DNA of 35,255 nt from Gemmatimonas sp. (GCA_025361705.1 JANYJW010000018.1:1-35255); one strand, 5' to 3'; shown: positions 17,336 through 25,969, counted from the first letter of the stretch. Numbers and translations are program-made. The notes: generated by a model from the sequence alone, not told the origin.

Positions 17336-19894
17336 ATGAACACCGCTCGGTTCCGCATCGCCTTCGGCGTCCTCGCCGGCGCGCTCGTCTTCTGCGTCGC
17401 CCTCTGGTCGCTGCACCACGAACTCGCCACCCTGCACTACCGCGACATCCGGTTGGCGGTCGCCGCCGTGCCGCGGTCGCAGTTGCTCCTTGGCCTCGCA
17501 CTCACCGCGCTCGGCTACGCCGCGCTCGTCAGCTACGACTGGCTCTCGCTCCGTTACGTGCAGCGCACGCTGCCGGCACGCAAGGTCGCCTTCGTCGGCT
17601 TTGTGGCGTACGCGCTGTCGCAGTCGCTCGGCTTCCCCATGCTGCTCGGCGGGTCGCTGCGCTACCGCTTCTATTCCGCGTGGGGGCTGTCGAGCGCCGA
17701 CATCGCGCTCGCCGTCGGCTTCAACGCCGTCACGTTCTGGCTCGGCGTGCTCACGATCGGCGGTGCGGTCTTTCTCATCGAGCCGCGCGCCACACCCGAC
17801 GTGCTCGGCCTCCCCGTGGCGTCGATGGCCACCATCGGCGCGCTGCTGCTCGCGCTCGTCCTCGCCTACCTCGTGGCCAGTGTCGTGCGCAAGGCGCCGC
17901 TGCGCGCCCTTGGATGGGAGTTCTCGCTGCCCCGCCCCACGCTGGCCGTCGCGCAGGTCATCGCCTCATCGTTTGACTGGGTAGCGGCAGGCGCGGTGCT
18001 CTATGCCGTGCTGCCCGCCGAGCACCACGTGCCGTTTGGCGCCTTCCTCAGTGCATTCATCCTCGCGCAGGTGGCCGGCCTCATCAGCCACGTGCCGGGT
18101 GGCGTCGGCATCTTCGAATCGGTCATCGTCCTCCTGCTCAAGGACGAAATCCCCGCCGCGGGCCTCGTGGGCGCGCTGCTCGCGTATCGCGTCGTCTACT
18201 ACCTGGTACCGCTCAGCACGGCGCTCGTGCTGCTCGCGGCGCACGAAGTGGCACGCGCCCGGCACGGCATTGCGCGCGCCGCCCAGGTGGCCGGCCGCTG
18301 GGTGCCCGGCGTGGTGCCGTCCATGTTGGCGCTCACCACCTTCGCGTCCGGCACCATCCTCCTCGTGTCCGGTGCCACGCCTGGCGTGCGCTCGCGCCTG
18401 CACCTGCTCGACGCCGTCCTTCCGCTGGCGGTCATCGAGTTCTCGCATTTCGTCGGCAGTCTCGCGGGCGCCGCGCTGCTGCTGCTCGCATGGGGCCTGC
18501 GCCGCCGTCTCGACGCGGCCTGGTGGCTGACCAGCTGCGTGCTCGTCGTCGGCATCGCGGCGTCGCTGCTCAAGGGTGCCGACTTCGAGGAAGCCACCTT
18601 CCTCGGACTCGTGCTCACCGCGCTCATTCCCGCGCGCCGGCACTTCTATCGTCGCGCCTCGATGATGAGCGACGTCTACTCACCCGGCTGGGCGGTCGCC
18701 ATCCTCCTCGCCGTCGGCTCCACGTTCTGGCTGGGGTTCTTCGCGTTCAAGCACGTCGACTACTCCGACAACCTGTGGTGGCAGTTCGCCCTGCGCGGCG
18801 ACGCCCCGCGATTCCTGCGCGCATCCGTTGGCGTCGGCGTGCTGCTGCTCGTGGTCGCCCTGCAACGCCTCCTGCGACCCGCGCCCGCGCCCGCCAACGT
18901 GCCCAGCGACCAGTCGCTCGATCGCGTCGACGCCATCGTCCACGCGTCGCGCGACGTGCACGCCAACCTCGCGCTGCTGGGCGACAAGTCCATCCTGTTC
19001 AGCGACTCCGGCAACGCCTTCGTCATGTACGGGGTGGCAGGCCGGTCGTTCATTGCCATGGGCGACCCCGTGGGCGCGCCGCGCGAGCGCCAGGAACTCA
19101 GCTGGCAGTTCCGCGAACTCGCCGACCGCCACGGCTCGGCCACCGTGTTCTATCAAGTGCGGATGCACAACCTGCCCCTCTATCTCGACCTCGGGCTCTC
19201 CCTGCTGAAGCTCGGCGAGGAGGCGCGCGTGCCGCTGGGTGATTTCTCCCTGCAGGGCGGCGCGCGCAAGGGCATGCGCCGCGTCGTCAACCAGGTGGAG
19301 AAAGACGGGGGCGGTTTCGAGATCGTCCCGGCGGACCACGTGGAGCCGCTGCTCCCCGAGCTGCGCGCCGTCTCCGACGATTGGCTCACGAGCAAGAAGG
19401 TGCGCGAAAAAGGGTTCTCGCTTGGGTTCTTCGACGACTCGTACCTGCGCCGCTGCCCAGTGGCCGTGGTGCGCCGCGAGGGCCGCGTGGTGGCTTTCGC
19501 CAATCTCTGGCGCGGCCAGCCCGGCGACGAGCTGACGGTCGATCTCATGCGCTACTCGGCGCAGGCGCCCGACAACGTGATGGAGTACCTGTTCATCCAG
19601 TTGATGCTGTATGGCAACGCCGAGGGCTTCTCGCACTTCAACCTCGGCATGGCGCCGCTCGCTGGACTCGAGAACCGCGCGCTCGCGCCGCTGTGGAATC
19701 GCGTCGGCGCACTCGTGTACCGGTTCGGCGAGAACTTCTACAACTTCCAGGGCCTGCGGGAGTACAAGGAGAAGTTCAACCCTGTCTGGGAGCCGCGGTA
19801 CCTCGCATCGCCGGGCGGGTTGCTCCTGCCGCGCACCATCACCAACGTGGCCTCGCTGATTTCTGGCGGGGTCACCGGCATCGTCAGCAAGTGA
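17336..19894 (+). CDS. mprF: Bifunctional lysylphosphatidylglycerol flippase/synthetase MprF
   Basis: MprF transfers lysine (or alanine) from aminoacyl-tRNA to phosphatidylglycerol and flips the product, lowering the negative surface charge and giving resistance to cationic peptides. The 852-residue protein has a large N-terminal polytopic flippase region (about residues 1-520) with GFPMLLGGSLRYRFYS and AQVAGLISHVPGGVGIFES. The C-terminal soluble GNAT-fold synthase domain (about 540-840) includes NAFVMYGVAGRSFIAMGDPV, RMRRVVNQ-like GMRRVVNQVEK and HFNLGMAPLAGLENR. The length fits full MprF. It starts at ATG 17336. The next gene begins two bases after its stop and encodes a VirJ/AcvB-type protein. 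Confidence 0.92.
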   Translation: MNTARFRIAFGVLAGALVFCVALWSLHHELATLHYRDIRLAVAAVPRSQLLLGLALTALGYAALVSYDWLSLRYVQRTLPARKVAFVGFVAYALSQSLGFPMLLGGSLRYRFYSAWGLSSADIALAVGFNAVTFWLGVLTIGGAVFLIEPRATPDVLGLPVASMATIGALLLALVLAYLVASVVRKAPLRALGWEFSLPRPTLAVAQVIASSFDWVAAGAVLYAVLPAEHHVPFGAFLSAFILAQVAGLISHVPGGVGIFESVIVLLLKDEIPAAGLVGALLAYRVVYYLVPLSTALVLLAAHEVARARHGIARAAQVAGRWVPGVVPSMLALTTFASGTILLVSGATPGVRSRLHLLDAVLPLAVIEFSHFVGSLAGAALLLLAWGLRRRLDAAWWLTSCVLVVGIAASLLKGADFEEATFLGLVLTALIPARRHFYRRASMMSDVYSPGWAVAILLAVGSTFWLGFFAFKHVDYSDNLWWQFALRGDAPRFLRASVGVGVLLLVVALQRLLRPAPAPANVPSDQSLDRVDAIVHASRDVHANLALLGDKSILFSDSGNAFVMYGVAGRSFIAMGDPVGAPRERQELSWQFRELADRHGSATVFYQVRMHNLPLYLDLGLSLLKLGEEARVPLGDFSLQGGARKGMRRVVNQVEKDGGGFEIVPADHVEPLLPELRAVSDDWLTSKKVREKGFSLGFFDDSYLRRCPVAVVRREGRVVAFANLWRGQPGDELTVDLMRYSAQAPDNVMEYLFIQLMLYGNAEGFSHFNLGMAPLAGLENRALAPLWNRVGALVYRFGENFYNFQGLREYKEKFNPVWEPRYLASPGGLLLPRTITNVASLISGGVTGIVSK

Positions 19895-19896
19895 CC

Positions 19897-19956
19897 ATGC
19901 GTCGCTCCATGCGTCGCTCCATGCGTCGCTGCATGCGTCGCTGCATGCGTCGCTCC
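19897..19956 (+). repeat. 12-bp tandem repeat carrying five in-frame ATG codons
   Basis: Five units of ATGCGTCGCTCC or ATGCGTCGCTGC in a row, then a diverged GTGCGCCACGTC. They encode MRRS/MRRC repeats that form the positive n-region of the signal peptide. Every unit offers an in-frame start codon, so copy-number change would alter the signal peptide length without breaking the frame. Confidence 0.9.
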
Positions 19957-20688
19957 GTGCGCCACGTCGTGCAGTCCCTTGTGCCCCATACCGCGCGTGC
20001 GCTGCTCGCCACGCTCCTTGCCGTCGCTGGCGCGTCGACGGCGCGCGCCCAAAGCGCGTTTGTCTCCGACCTTCCGCTCAACGAGGTCAAGTCCGCCGGC
20101 GCCGGACGCGTCTTTGCCATCTTCCTGACGGGCGATGGCGGATGGGTGACACTCGACGAGCGCGTGAGCGCGGAGCTGGCCGCCAAGGGAATCCCCGTCG
20201 TCGGCTTCAACCAGCGCACCTACCTCTGGTCGGGAAAGACCCCGGACCAGGCGGCGGCTGACCTTGGACGCATCATCACGGCGTATCGCGCGCTCTGGCG
20301 TCGCGACAGCGTCGTCGTCATCGGGTACTCGCGCGGCGCAGGCATCGCGCCGTTTGCGGTCAACCGCCTGCCGCCGGCGCTTCGCGGCACGGTAAAGGCC
20401 GTGGTGCTCATCGGTGCCGAACACGGCGCCGGCTTCCATTTCCGCATGCGCGACCTGCTCAGCAGCGCGCCGTCCGCCGATGACGTTCCGGTGATGCCCG
20501 AACTGCGCAAGCTCGGCGGCATCACCATCGCCTGCTTCTACGGCGCGGACGAACCCGACACCCTGTGCCCCGAACTCGCGCCGCCCGCCGTCGTCATCAA
20601 GATGCTCGGCGGGCATCACATGGACGGCGCGTATCAGGAGATCGGACGGCGGATCGTGGCGTTGGCGCTTGGCGCACCGGTGAAGTAA
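19897..20688 (+). CDS. VirJ/AcvB-type periplasmic alpha/beta hydrolase, probable Lys-PG hydrolase
   Basis: A 263-residue secreted protein of the VirJ family. A signal peptide (hydrophobic core about 33-46, cleavage likely after A51 in STARA-Q) precedes an alpha/beta-hydrolase-like domain with FLTGDGGWVTLDE (76-88), nucleophile motif GYSRG (S145), an acid candidate D218 in FYGADEPD and GGHHMDG (H240/H241). In Agrobacterium and Rhizobium, acvB/atvA lies beside an mprF homologue (lpiA), and AcvB hydrolyses lysyl-phosphatidylglycerol in the periplasm. The same pairing here, two bases after mprF, supports that role. The N-terminus is built from five 12-bp repeats, each starting with ATG, so the exact start is ambiguous (19897, 19909, 19921, 19933 or 19945). 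Confidence 0.82.
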   Translation: MRRSMRRSMRRCMRRCMRRSVRHVVQSLVPHTARALLATLLAVAGASTARAQSAFVSDLPLNEVKSAGAGRVFAIFLTGDGGWVTLDERVSAELAAKGIPVVGFNQRTYLWSGKTPDQAAADLGRIITAYRALWRRDSVVVIGYSRGAGIAPFAVNRLPPALRGTVKAVVLIGAEHGAGFHFRMRDLLSSAPSADDVPVMPELRKLGGITIACFYGADEPDTLCPELAPPAVVIKMLGGHHMDGAYQEIGRRIVALALGAPVK

Positions 20689-20705
20689 GTCGGACGCACA
20701 GCACC

Positions 20706-20779
20706 GTGCTCGTGCTCGTGCCCGTGCTCGTGCTCGTGCTCGTGCCCGTGCTCGTGCCCGTGCCGGTGCCCGTGCCCCC
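20706..20779. repeat. GTGCTC/GTGCCC hexamer satellite in a convergent gap
   Basis: About twelve 6-bp units (GTGCTC or GTGCCC) fill most of the 110-base gap between the converging virJ-type gene and the lipoprotein gene. On the minus strand the unit reads GGGCAC/GAGCAC, matching the in-frame tracts at 4626-4667 and 32746-32811. No hairpin terminator is visible in this convergent gap. Confidence 0.85.
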
Positions 20780-20798
20780 ACCGCGCCCCTGCCCCGCC

Positions 20799-21302
20799 TC
20801 AATCAAACACGCACAGCACATCCTGTCCCGCATCCACATCCGGCACCACAATCTCCACGCGACCGTTGCGCCAGTTCGCCACCATCACGCTCGAGTAGTA
20901 GTCGCGCGGGCCAAAGTAGTTGAGGTACAGCGTGCTCCCGTCGTTCTCGTACGTGCCCGCGTACGCCTTGGTCGCCTCGTAGAACTGCCCGCCCGTCGTC
21001 CACTGGCGGACGTCGACGAGCAGCTGGTACGAGTGGTCGCGCCGCAAGGTGAGCGTGCCGCGCGTCACCTCCAGGCGCGCACTCCCTGGCAGCGTGCCGC
21101 CGCTCACGATCGTCGGCACGGGCCGGTCGTTGGCGTAACTCAGGTAGTAGGTGCCGCGGTCCCAGTACGGCGAGAATGGATCATCGTAGCACGCGGCAAG
21201 CGTCGCCACGACGAGGCCGAGCGGCACGGCGCGCAGCACGACGCGCAGCACGGCGCGCAGCGCGACGCGCACGAGGGTGCGTCTGGACAAGCGAGGTAAC
21301 AT
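20799..21302 (-). CDS. Predicted lipoprotein of unknown function, beta-rich
   Basis: A 167-residue protein with a lipoprotein signal: basic N-terminus, hydrophobic stretch and lipobox LAAC with C38. The ATG at 21302 is preceded by GGGGGA, a good Shine-Dalgarno. The mature part alternates polar and aromatic residues (GTYYLSYANDRPVP, GTLTLRRDHSYQLLVDV, YAGTYENDGSTLYLNYF), consistent with a small antiparallel beta barrel of lipocalin-like type. I do not recognise a family with certainty. The signal segment is encoded by 12-bp repeats giving a V-x-L-R-x period. The gene converges on the virJ-type gene. Confidence 0.7.
   Translation of the reverse strand: MLPRLSRRTLVRVALRAVLRVVLRAVPLGLVVATLAACYDDPFSPYWDRGTYYLSYANDRPVPTIVSGGTLPGSARLEVTRGTLTLRRDHSYQLLVDVRQWTTGGQFYEATKAYAGTYENDGSTLYLNYFGPRDYYSSVMVANWRNGRVEIVVPDVDAGQDVLCVFD
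21222..21272. repeat. 12-bp tandem repeat in a lipoprotein signal peptide
   Basis: About four units, three clear (GCGCAGCACGAC, GCGCAGCACGGC, GCGCAGCGCGAC on the plus strand) plus partial flanking units. On the coding strand they give LRAV/LRVV-type four-residue repeats in the lipoprotein signal sequence, and the frame is preserved whatever the copy number. Confidence 0.7.
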
Positions 21303-21509
21303 GGGTCCCCCGTTGATGTGAGGACGGTCGTCTGACCGCACCCCCTCAACAGAGCAACCCCGATGCCACGCGCCACGCCGTCACACGCGCTGCCGCACAC
21401 AGCATAACGTCCCCATCAGGTGACACGGCGTGTCGCTTGTGCCGCCGTCACGCGCGGCCTGTCTCATGCAATGGACAGCGTCGTGTCATCGACACACAAC
21501 GGCAACGCA

Positions 21510-21845
21510 TCACCCCGGCGGCCAGCCCGTCACCCGCCCACCCAGCACGTGCGCATGCAGGTGAAACACCGTCTGCCCGGCGTCGGCGTTGGTGTTCATC
21601 ACCACGCGGTACCCGCCCTCCGCCACGCCCTCCGCCGCCGCCACGTCACGCGCAAACAGCAGCACCCGGCCCACCAACAGCGGGTCCGTCACCTGATTCA
21701 ACGACGCCACGTGCTCCTTGGGAATTACCAGCACGTGCGTCGGCGCCTGCGGATTGATGTCGCGAAACGCGAGGCAATGCGCATCCTCGGCGACAAGGGT
21801 CGCCGGAATTTCGCGACGGATGATCTTGCAGAAGAGGCAGGACAT
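21510..21845 (-). CDS. HIT-family nucleotide-binding protein (HINT-like)
   Basis: A 111-residue histidine-triad protein. Seen: N-terminal CLFCKIIRREIPA with the C3/C6 pair common in HINT proteins, EDAHCLAFRDINPQAPTHVL (20-39) and the triad HLHAH at 95-99 followed by VLGGR. Such proteins hydrolyse AMP-linked substrates such as adenosine phosphoramidates; the physiological substrate is unclear. The length is normal. It lies downstream of rsmE on the same strand with a gap of about 50 bases, and probably shares its transcript. Confidence 0.93.
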   Translation of the reverse strand: MSCLFCKIIRREIPATLVAEDAHCLAFRDINPQAPTHVLVIPKEHVASLNQVTDPLLVGRVLLFARDVAAAEGVAEGGYRVVMNTNADAGQTVFHLHAHVLGGRVTGWPPG

Positions 21846-21896
21846 GGGTTGAACCTCTGGATGTGCGTACGACGTGCCCAGGCATTAACGGGCACC

Positions 21897-22613
21897 CTAC
21901 CCCCTGACGGCTCGCGCCACCGCCAGCGCCGCCACGCCTGCCGTCTCGAAACGCAGCAACGAGGCGCCCAGCGTGGCCGTCTGGAATCCCGCCGCAACAA
22001 ACGCGTCGAGCTCCAACGTCTCCAGTCCACCCTCCGGGCCAAGCACGATGGTCACCGGTACCGCGACGTCGCCGGCGAGTACCGACACCATGGGCACGCC
22101 GCCGCGCTCAAGCACCACGCGAATCCCATCCGGCGCGGCCGCAATGCACGTCTCCACGGTGGCATCGGGAAACGGCATCGGCAGCCACGCCCCGCCCGAC
22201 TGCTCCAGCGCCGACGCCATGCGCGCCCGCAGCTTCTGCTGGAACGTCGGCCCCTCGCCACGTGGCGTCACGCTGCGCGATCGCTTGAACAGCACCGGCC
22301 GCCAGCTCGACGCGCCCAGTTCCGTGGCCTTCTCGCCAAGCCAGAGCATTCGCTCGCGGTCGGCAATCGGCACAATGAGATGCACGGGCGGCAGCGGTTC
22401 GGAAAACGCACAGGCGTCCACATGCACCGTCGCGTTGCGCTTGGCCACACGCAGCACGGTGCCGGTGCCACGCGAACCCTGCCCGTCCGCCAGGCCAACA
22501 AGCGCGCCCGCCTCGAGCCGTAGCACCCGCATGTGGTGCGCGGCGTCTTCGCCGAGTGCAATCGAAGACTCGGCCGACAGCGGGTCGGTGGTAATGAAAG
22601 TGGGGAGGGACAC
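21897..22613 (-). CDS. rsmE: 16S rRNA (uracil1498-N3)-methyltransferase
   Basis: RsmE is a SPOUT methyltransferase that methylates U1498 of 16S rRNA. The 238-residue protein has the N-terminal PUA-like region (EDAAHHMRVLRLEAGALVG), the middle HLIVPIADRERMLWLGEKAT, ALEQSGGAWLP, and the C-terminal knot motif IVLGPEGGLETLELDAF followed by ATLGASLLRFETAGVAAL. All expected blocks are present. The start is GTG at 22613; no good Shine-Dalgarno is seen. It follows prmA after a 113-base gap that holds a satellite tract; the prmA-rsmE order is conserved in many bacteria. Confidence 0.94.
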   Translation of the reverse strand: MSLPTFITTDPLSAESSIALGEDAAHHMRVLRLEAGALVGLADGQGSRGTGTVLRVAKRNATVHVDACAFSEPLPPVHLIVPIADRERMLWLGEKATELGASSWRPVLFKRSRSVTPRGEGPTFQQKLRARMASALEQSGGAWLPMPFPDATVETCIAAAPDGIRVVLERGGVPMVSVLAGDVAVPVTIVLGPEGGLETLELDAFVAAGFQTATLGASLLRFETAGVAALAVARAVRG

Positions 22614-22620
22614 GGGAGGG

Positions 22621-22672
22621 ATGGCAGAAGGCAGACAGCAGGTGGCAGACAGCAGATGGCAGACAGCAGATC
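22621..22672. repeat. GGCAGAC/AGCAGAT satellite between prmA and rsmE
   Basis: About seven degenerate heptamers of the form GGCAGAA, GGCAGAC, AGCAGGT and AGCAGAT on the plus strand, antisense to the flanking genes. It is related to the purer tract at 17131-17219. The tract sits directly upstream of the rsmE start. Confidence 0.75.
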
Positions 22673-22726
22673 GTACGCGACCTCATCAAATCTGCCGCGA
22701 CAACCTCCGTTCGGCAAAGCACACCG

Positions 22727-23569
22727 TCACCCCGTGCGCTCGATCACCACCGCCCACCACTCGCCCTCGCTGGTCTCGCGGCGCACGGTCCATTGCCCCG
22801 TCGCGGCAATTGCGTCGAGCATCGCGGCACGCTCCACCACCAGGATGCCGCTGAGTATCGCCACGCCCTCCGCGGGCACCGCCGCGCCGATGACCGGGAG
22901 CATTCCCGTGATCACCGACGACAGGATGTTCGCCAGCACCACGCGCACCGGCGCCACCAGCGGCAACAGCAACGCCGCGTCACCCTCGAGCACCGTCACG
23001 CAGTCGCCCACACCATTGGCCGCCACATTCTGCTCGGCGTTGGGAATCGCGTCGGCGTCCATCTCGATGGCTGCCACGCGCCCGGCGCCCAGCTTGGCCG
23101 CTGCAATTGCCAGCACAGCGGAGCCGGCGCCCAGATCTGCCACAAGATCGCCGGCGCAGATCTCATCGGCCATCAGCCGCACCACGCAGCGCGTCGTCTC
23201 GTGCTCGCCGGTGCCAAAGGCCATCTGCGGTTCGATCACCACCGTGCGCCGCGGGTCGCGCCCCTCGGCCAACCATGGCGGCACGATGGCCATCGCCCCC
23301 AGTTCGTGCGCGCCAATGCGCTCACGCCACGCCAGCGACCAGTCCACGTCGGGCAACTCGCTCACCTCGGCCAGCGCCGCCGGATCCACCGTGCGCACGG
23401 CGGCAATCAGCGCCTCGAGCAGGCGCGCATCGTCGGCCGGCCCCAGCACCGTCACCAGCGCCGCGCCGTCCTCCTGCAACCCCTGCGCCCCCGCGCCAAA
23501 AAGCGCAGCAGACACCGCGTTGCGCAGGGCGTCGACGGAGGGAGTACAGGACAGGCGGGTCAAAGGCAT
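22727..23569 (-). CDS. prmA: Ribosomal protein L11 methyltransferase
   Basis: PrmA methylates ribosomal protein uL11 using SAM. The 280-residue protein shows the substrate-side block PPWLAEGRDPRRTVVIEPQMAF split across residues 97-118, FGTGEHETT (118-126), the SAM motif DLGAGSAVLAIAAAKLGAG (145-163) and VRVVLANILSSVI. The SAM loop has A instead of the more usual G after GS, a mild variation. The ATG at 23569 gives MPLTRLSCTPSVDAL; the longer frame upstream runs into dnaJ and is not conserved. It lies 35 bases after dnaJ, the conserved order. Confidence 0.9.
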   Translation of the reverse strand: MPLTRLSCTPSVDALRNAVSAALFGAGAQGLQEDGAALVTVLGPADDARLLEALIAAVRTVDPAALAEVSELPDVDWSLAWRERIGAHELGAMAIVPPWLAEGRDPRRTVVIEPQMAFGTGEHETTRCVVRLMADEICAGDLVADLGAGSAVLAIAAAKLGAGRVAAIEMDADAIPNAEQNVAANGVGDCVTVLEGDAALLLPLVAPVRVVLANILSSVITGMLPVIGAAVPAEGVAILSGILVVERAAMLDAIAATGQWTVRRETSEGEWWAVVIERTG

Positions 23570-23604
23570 GGCGTCACCACCGAGTGAGGATATGGAATCA
23601 CGCC

Positions 23605-24738
23605 CTACGCGCCAAGCACGTCCTTCATCTTCGCCCAGAATCCCTTCTCCCGCCCCGTCGGCGGCTGATCCTGCACTTGCTGCAGTCGCAGAATCAGCTG
23701 CTCCTCCTCGGCGCCAATCGCCTTGGGCGTCCACACCTGCACCCGCACCTGCAGGTCGCCCGCGCCGCTCGCGTTCACCCGCGGCAGGCCGCGCCCGCGC
23801 AGCAGAAACACCTGCCCGCTCTGCGTCCCCGGAGGCACGCGAAGCGGCAGCGCGCCCAGCACGCCCGGCACCTCGAGGTCGGCCCCCAACACCAGCTGCG
23901 GATACGTCACCAGCACTTCGGTGAACAGATGCTCGCCGTCCCGTTCAAAGCGCTCGTCGTCCTGCACCTCGAACAGCACCAGCACATCGCCGCGCGGCCC
24001 GCCGCGCACGCCGCTGTTGCCCACGCCGCGCAGGTGCATGTACTGCCCGCTCGACACGCCCGGCGGCACCTTCAACGGAATCTCGTGCTCCCCGCGCTGC
24101 CGCCCCTCGCCGCGACACGACTTGCAGGGACGCTCAATCATCGTCCCCTCGCCGCCGCACGTGGGGCACGGCGCCACGCTCACGAAGTTGCCAAAGAACG
24201 ACCGCTGCGCGCGCCGCACTTCGCCCTGCCCCGCACACGTCACGCACCGCGTCGGTCGCGTCCCCGCCTCGGCCCCCGCCCCGCCGCAGGTGATGCACGG
24301 ATCGAGCAGCTTCAGCTTCACCACGCGATCCACACCCGTCGCAACTTCCGCCAGCGAAAGCTTCAGCTCGAACTTCACGTCCGCGCCCGCGCTCGGCCCC
24401 GTCTGCGGCCGCTGCCCGCCGCCGCCGAAGAAGTCGCCGAACCCGAAGTCGCGCATGAAGATGTTGAGCGCTTCCGACAGATCCACGTGGTGAAATCCGC
24501 CGCCACCGCCGCCCATGCCCCGCAGGCCCGCCTCGCCGTACCGATCGTACGCCGCCCGCTTCTGCGGGTCCTTGAGCACGTCGTACGCCTCCGTCACCGC
24601 CTTGAACTGCTCCTCCGCTTCCTTGGAGCCGCCGTTCTTGTCGGGATGGAATTTCATGGCCAGCTTGCGATACGACTGCTTGATGTCGTCGTCGCCCGCG
24701 TCGCGCGCAACGCCCAGCACCTGATAGAAATCAGCCAT
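23605..24738 (-). CDS. dnaJ: Chaperone DnaJ
   Basis: DnaJ delivers substrates to DnaK and stimulates its ATPase. The 377-residue protein has the J domain with HPD (31-33), a G/F-rich linker (GMGGGGGGF ... FGFGDFFGGGG), four CxxCxGxG zinc repeats (CITCGGAG, CVTCAGQG, CPTCGGEG, CKSCRGEG) and the C-terminal substrate-binding domains. It is a complete type I J protein. Its ATG at 24738 lies inside the end of the GT9 gene (8-base overlap), so translation is coupled to a glycosyltransferase. No dnaK or grpE is in the window. Confidence 0.96.
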   Translation of the reverse strand: MADFYQVLGVARDAGDDDIKQSYRKLAMKFHPDKNGGSKEAEEQFKAVTEAYDVLKDPQKRAAYDRYGEAGLRGMGGGGGGFHHVDLSEALNIFMRDFGFGDFFGGGGQRPQTGPSAGADVKFELKLSLAEVATGVDRVVKLKLLDPCITCGGAGAEAGTRPTRCVTCAGQGEVRRAQRSFFGNFVSVAPCPTCGGEGTMIERPCKSCRGEGRQRGEHEIPLKVPPGVSSGQYMHLRGVGNSGVRGGPRGDVLVLFEVQDDERFERDGEHLFTEVLVTYPQLVLGADLEVPGVLGALPLRVPPGTQSGQVFLLRGRGLPRVNASGAGDLQVRVQVWTPKAIGAEEEQLILRLQQVQDQPPTGREKGFWAKMKDVLGA

Positions 24739-25969
24739 GCAGTTCGGCCACCGTCAGTCGCGAAAGGACACGATCCACCGCCTCCACCACGCGCGCGCGC
24801 GGCACCCGGCTCACGCAGGGAATCGTTTCACCGGCTACGCGCGGCTGCACGCAGTGCCAGTTGCAATTGAAACACGCCATGTCACTCTCCATCGAGACAA
24901 CGTCCACGCGCTCCGCCACCTCGCCCAGCGACGCCGGGTACGGCACGAACCGCTTCCATTGCCAGCCACCCACCACGCACACCGCCGGCACACCCGTCGC
25001 CGCCGCCAGATGCACCGCCGAGGTGTCGTTGCTCACCACCAGCCGGGCCCGCTGGATCGCCGACGCCAGCACCGCCACCGACGTCCGTCCTGCCAGATCA
25101 ATCGCTCCCGGCACCTCCGCCGCAACCGCCGCCGTCATCGGCGCGTCGGCCCGTTCGCCCAGCAGCACCGGCGTCCACCCCGTCTGCTGCTGGATGTGCC
25201 GCGCCACCGCCGCGAAGTTGGTCGGCGCCCAACGCTTCTCTGCCAGCGACGCGCCGGGGAAGACCACAAAATAACCCGTGCGCAGTCCGTCCAGTCCCTC
25301 CAACGGCCGGTAATACACCACCAGCGATGGCCTCGGCACGCCGTCCATCGGCACCCCGAGCGCGTGCAGAAACTCCGCGTTGCGCTCCGTCTCGTGCAGC
25401 GTCTCGGCCGACGACTCCACGAGCCGCGTGTACCACCCGTCGGCCCACCTCCGCTCGCGCACAGGCAGCAGGTGCCCCTCGCCGCGCCAGCCAATCCGCT
25501 CCGGCGCCCGCGACCATCGCATGATGCTGTCGCCAAAAATCATCTCGCGCGTGAAGCGCGGGTTGATGGCCATCGCAAAGCGCCCGCCCGCCACGCGCGC
25601 CCGTACCTGGGACCGGTACGCACCGTCCCACTCGAGACTGTCGCGCCGCACCGGCCACACTTCGTCGGCGATGTCGGCATCGCGAGCCAGGTCGGCCCAC
25701 GACGCGTTGGCCGCCAACGTCACATGCGTGTCGGGGCCCAGCCAGTCGCGTAGCACGCGCGCCGCACCGCTCCACAACACAAAATCGCCAATGGCGTCCA
25801 GTCGTACCACCAGCACCCGCCGTCGCCCCGGCGCCGGCCGCGCCAGCCCCGCGCGCGACTCGGCGATCACGCGCCACCAGCGCCACGCCCGCCGACCGTA
25901 ATGCCGCAGCGTCGCCACCAGACGCGGCGCCGGCCAGCGCTCCATCGGCAACGGAACCGCCTGACGCAT
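24731..25969 (-). CDS. Glycosyltransferase family 9 (heptosyltransferase-like)
   Basis: A 412-residue GT-B-fold enzyme. Seen: the N-terminal GT9 signature VLVVRLDAIGDFVLWSGA (52-69), the nucleotide-sugar side GYFVVFPGASLAEKRWAP, VLLGERADAP, IDLAGRTSVAVLASAIQRA and the donor-site block LVVSNDTSAVHLAAATGVPAV. A cysteine-rich CFNCNWHC lies near the C-terminus, as in some GT9 members. GT9 enzymes add heptose or related sugars to lipopolysaccharide core or surface glycans. The ATG at 25969 shares one base with the methyltransferase stop (TGATG). It is the last of three glycan-type genes between hrcA and dnaJ. The acceptor is unknown. Confidence 0.88.
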   Translation of the reverse strand: MRQAVPLPMERWPAPRLVATLRHYGRRAWRWWRVIAESRAGLARPAPGRRRVLVVRLDAIGDFVLWSGAARVLRDWLGPDTHVTLAANASWADLARDADIADEVWPVRRDSLEWDGAYRSQVRARVAGGRFAMAINPRFTREMIFGDSIMRWSRAPERIGWRGEGHLLPVRERRWADGWYTRLVESSAETLHETERNAEFLHALGVPMDGVPRPSLVVYYRPLEGLDGLRTGYFVVFPGASLAEKRWAPTNFAAVARHIQQQTGWTPVLLGERADAPMTAAVAAEVPGAIDLAGRTSVAVLASAIQRARLVVSNDTSAVHLAAATGVPAVCVVGGWQWKRFVPYPASLGEVAERVDVVSMESDMACFNCNWHCVQPRVAGETIPCVSRVPRARVVEAVDRVLSRLTVAELHG

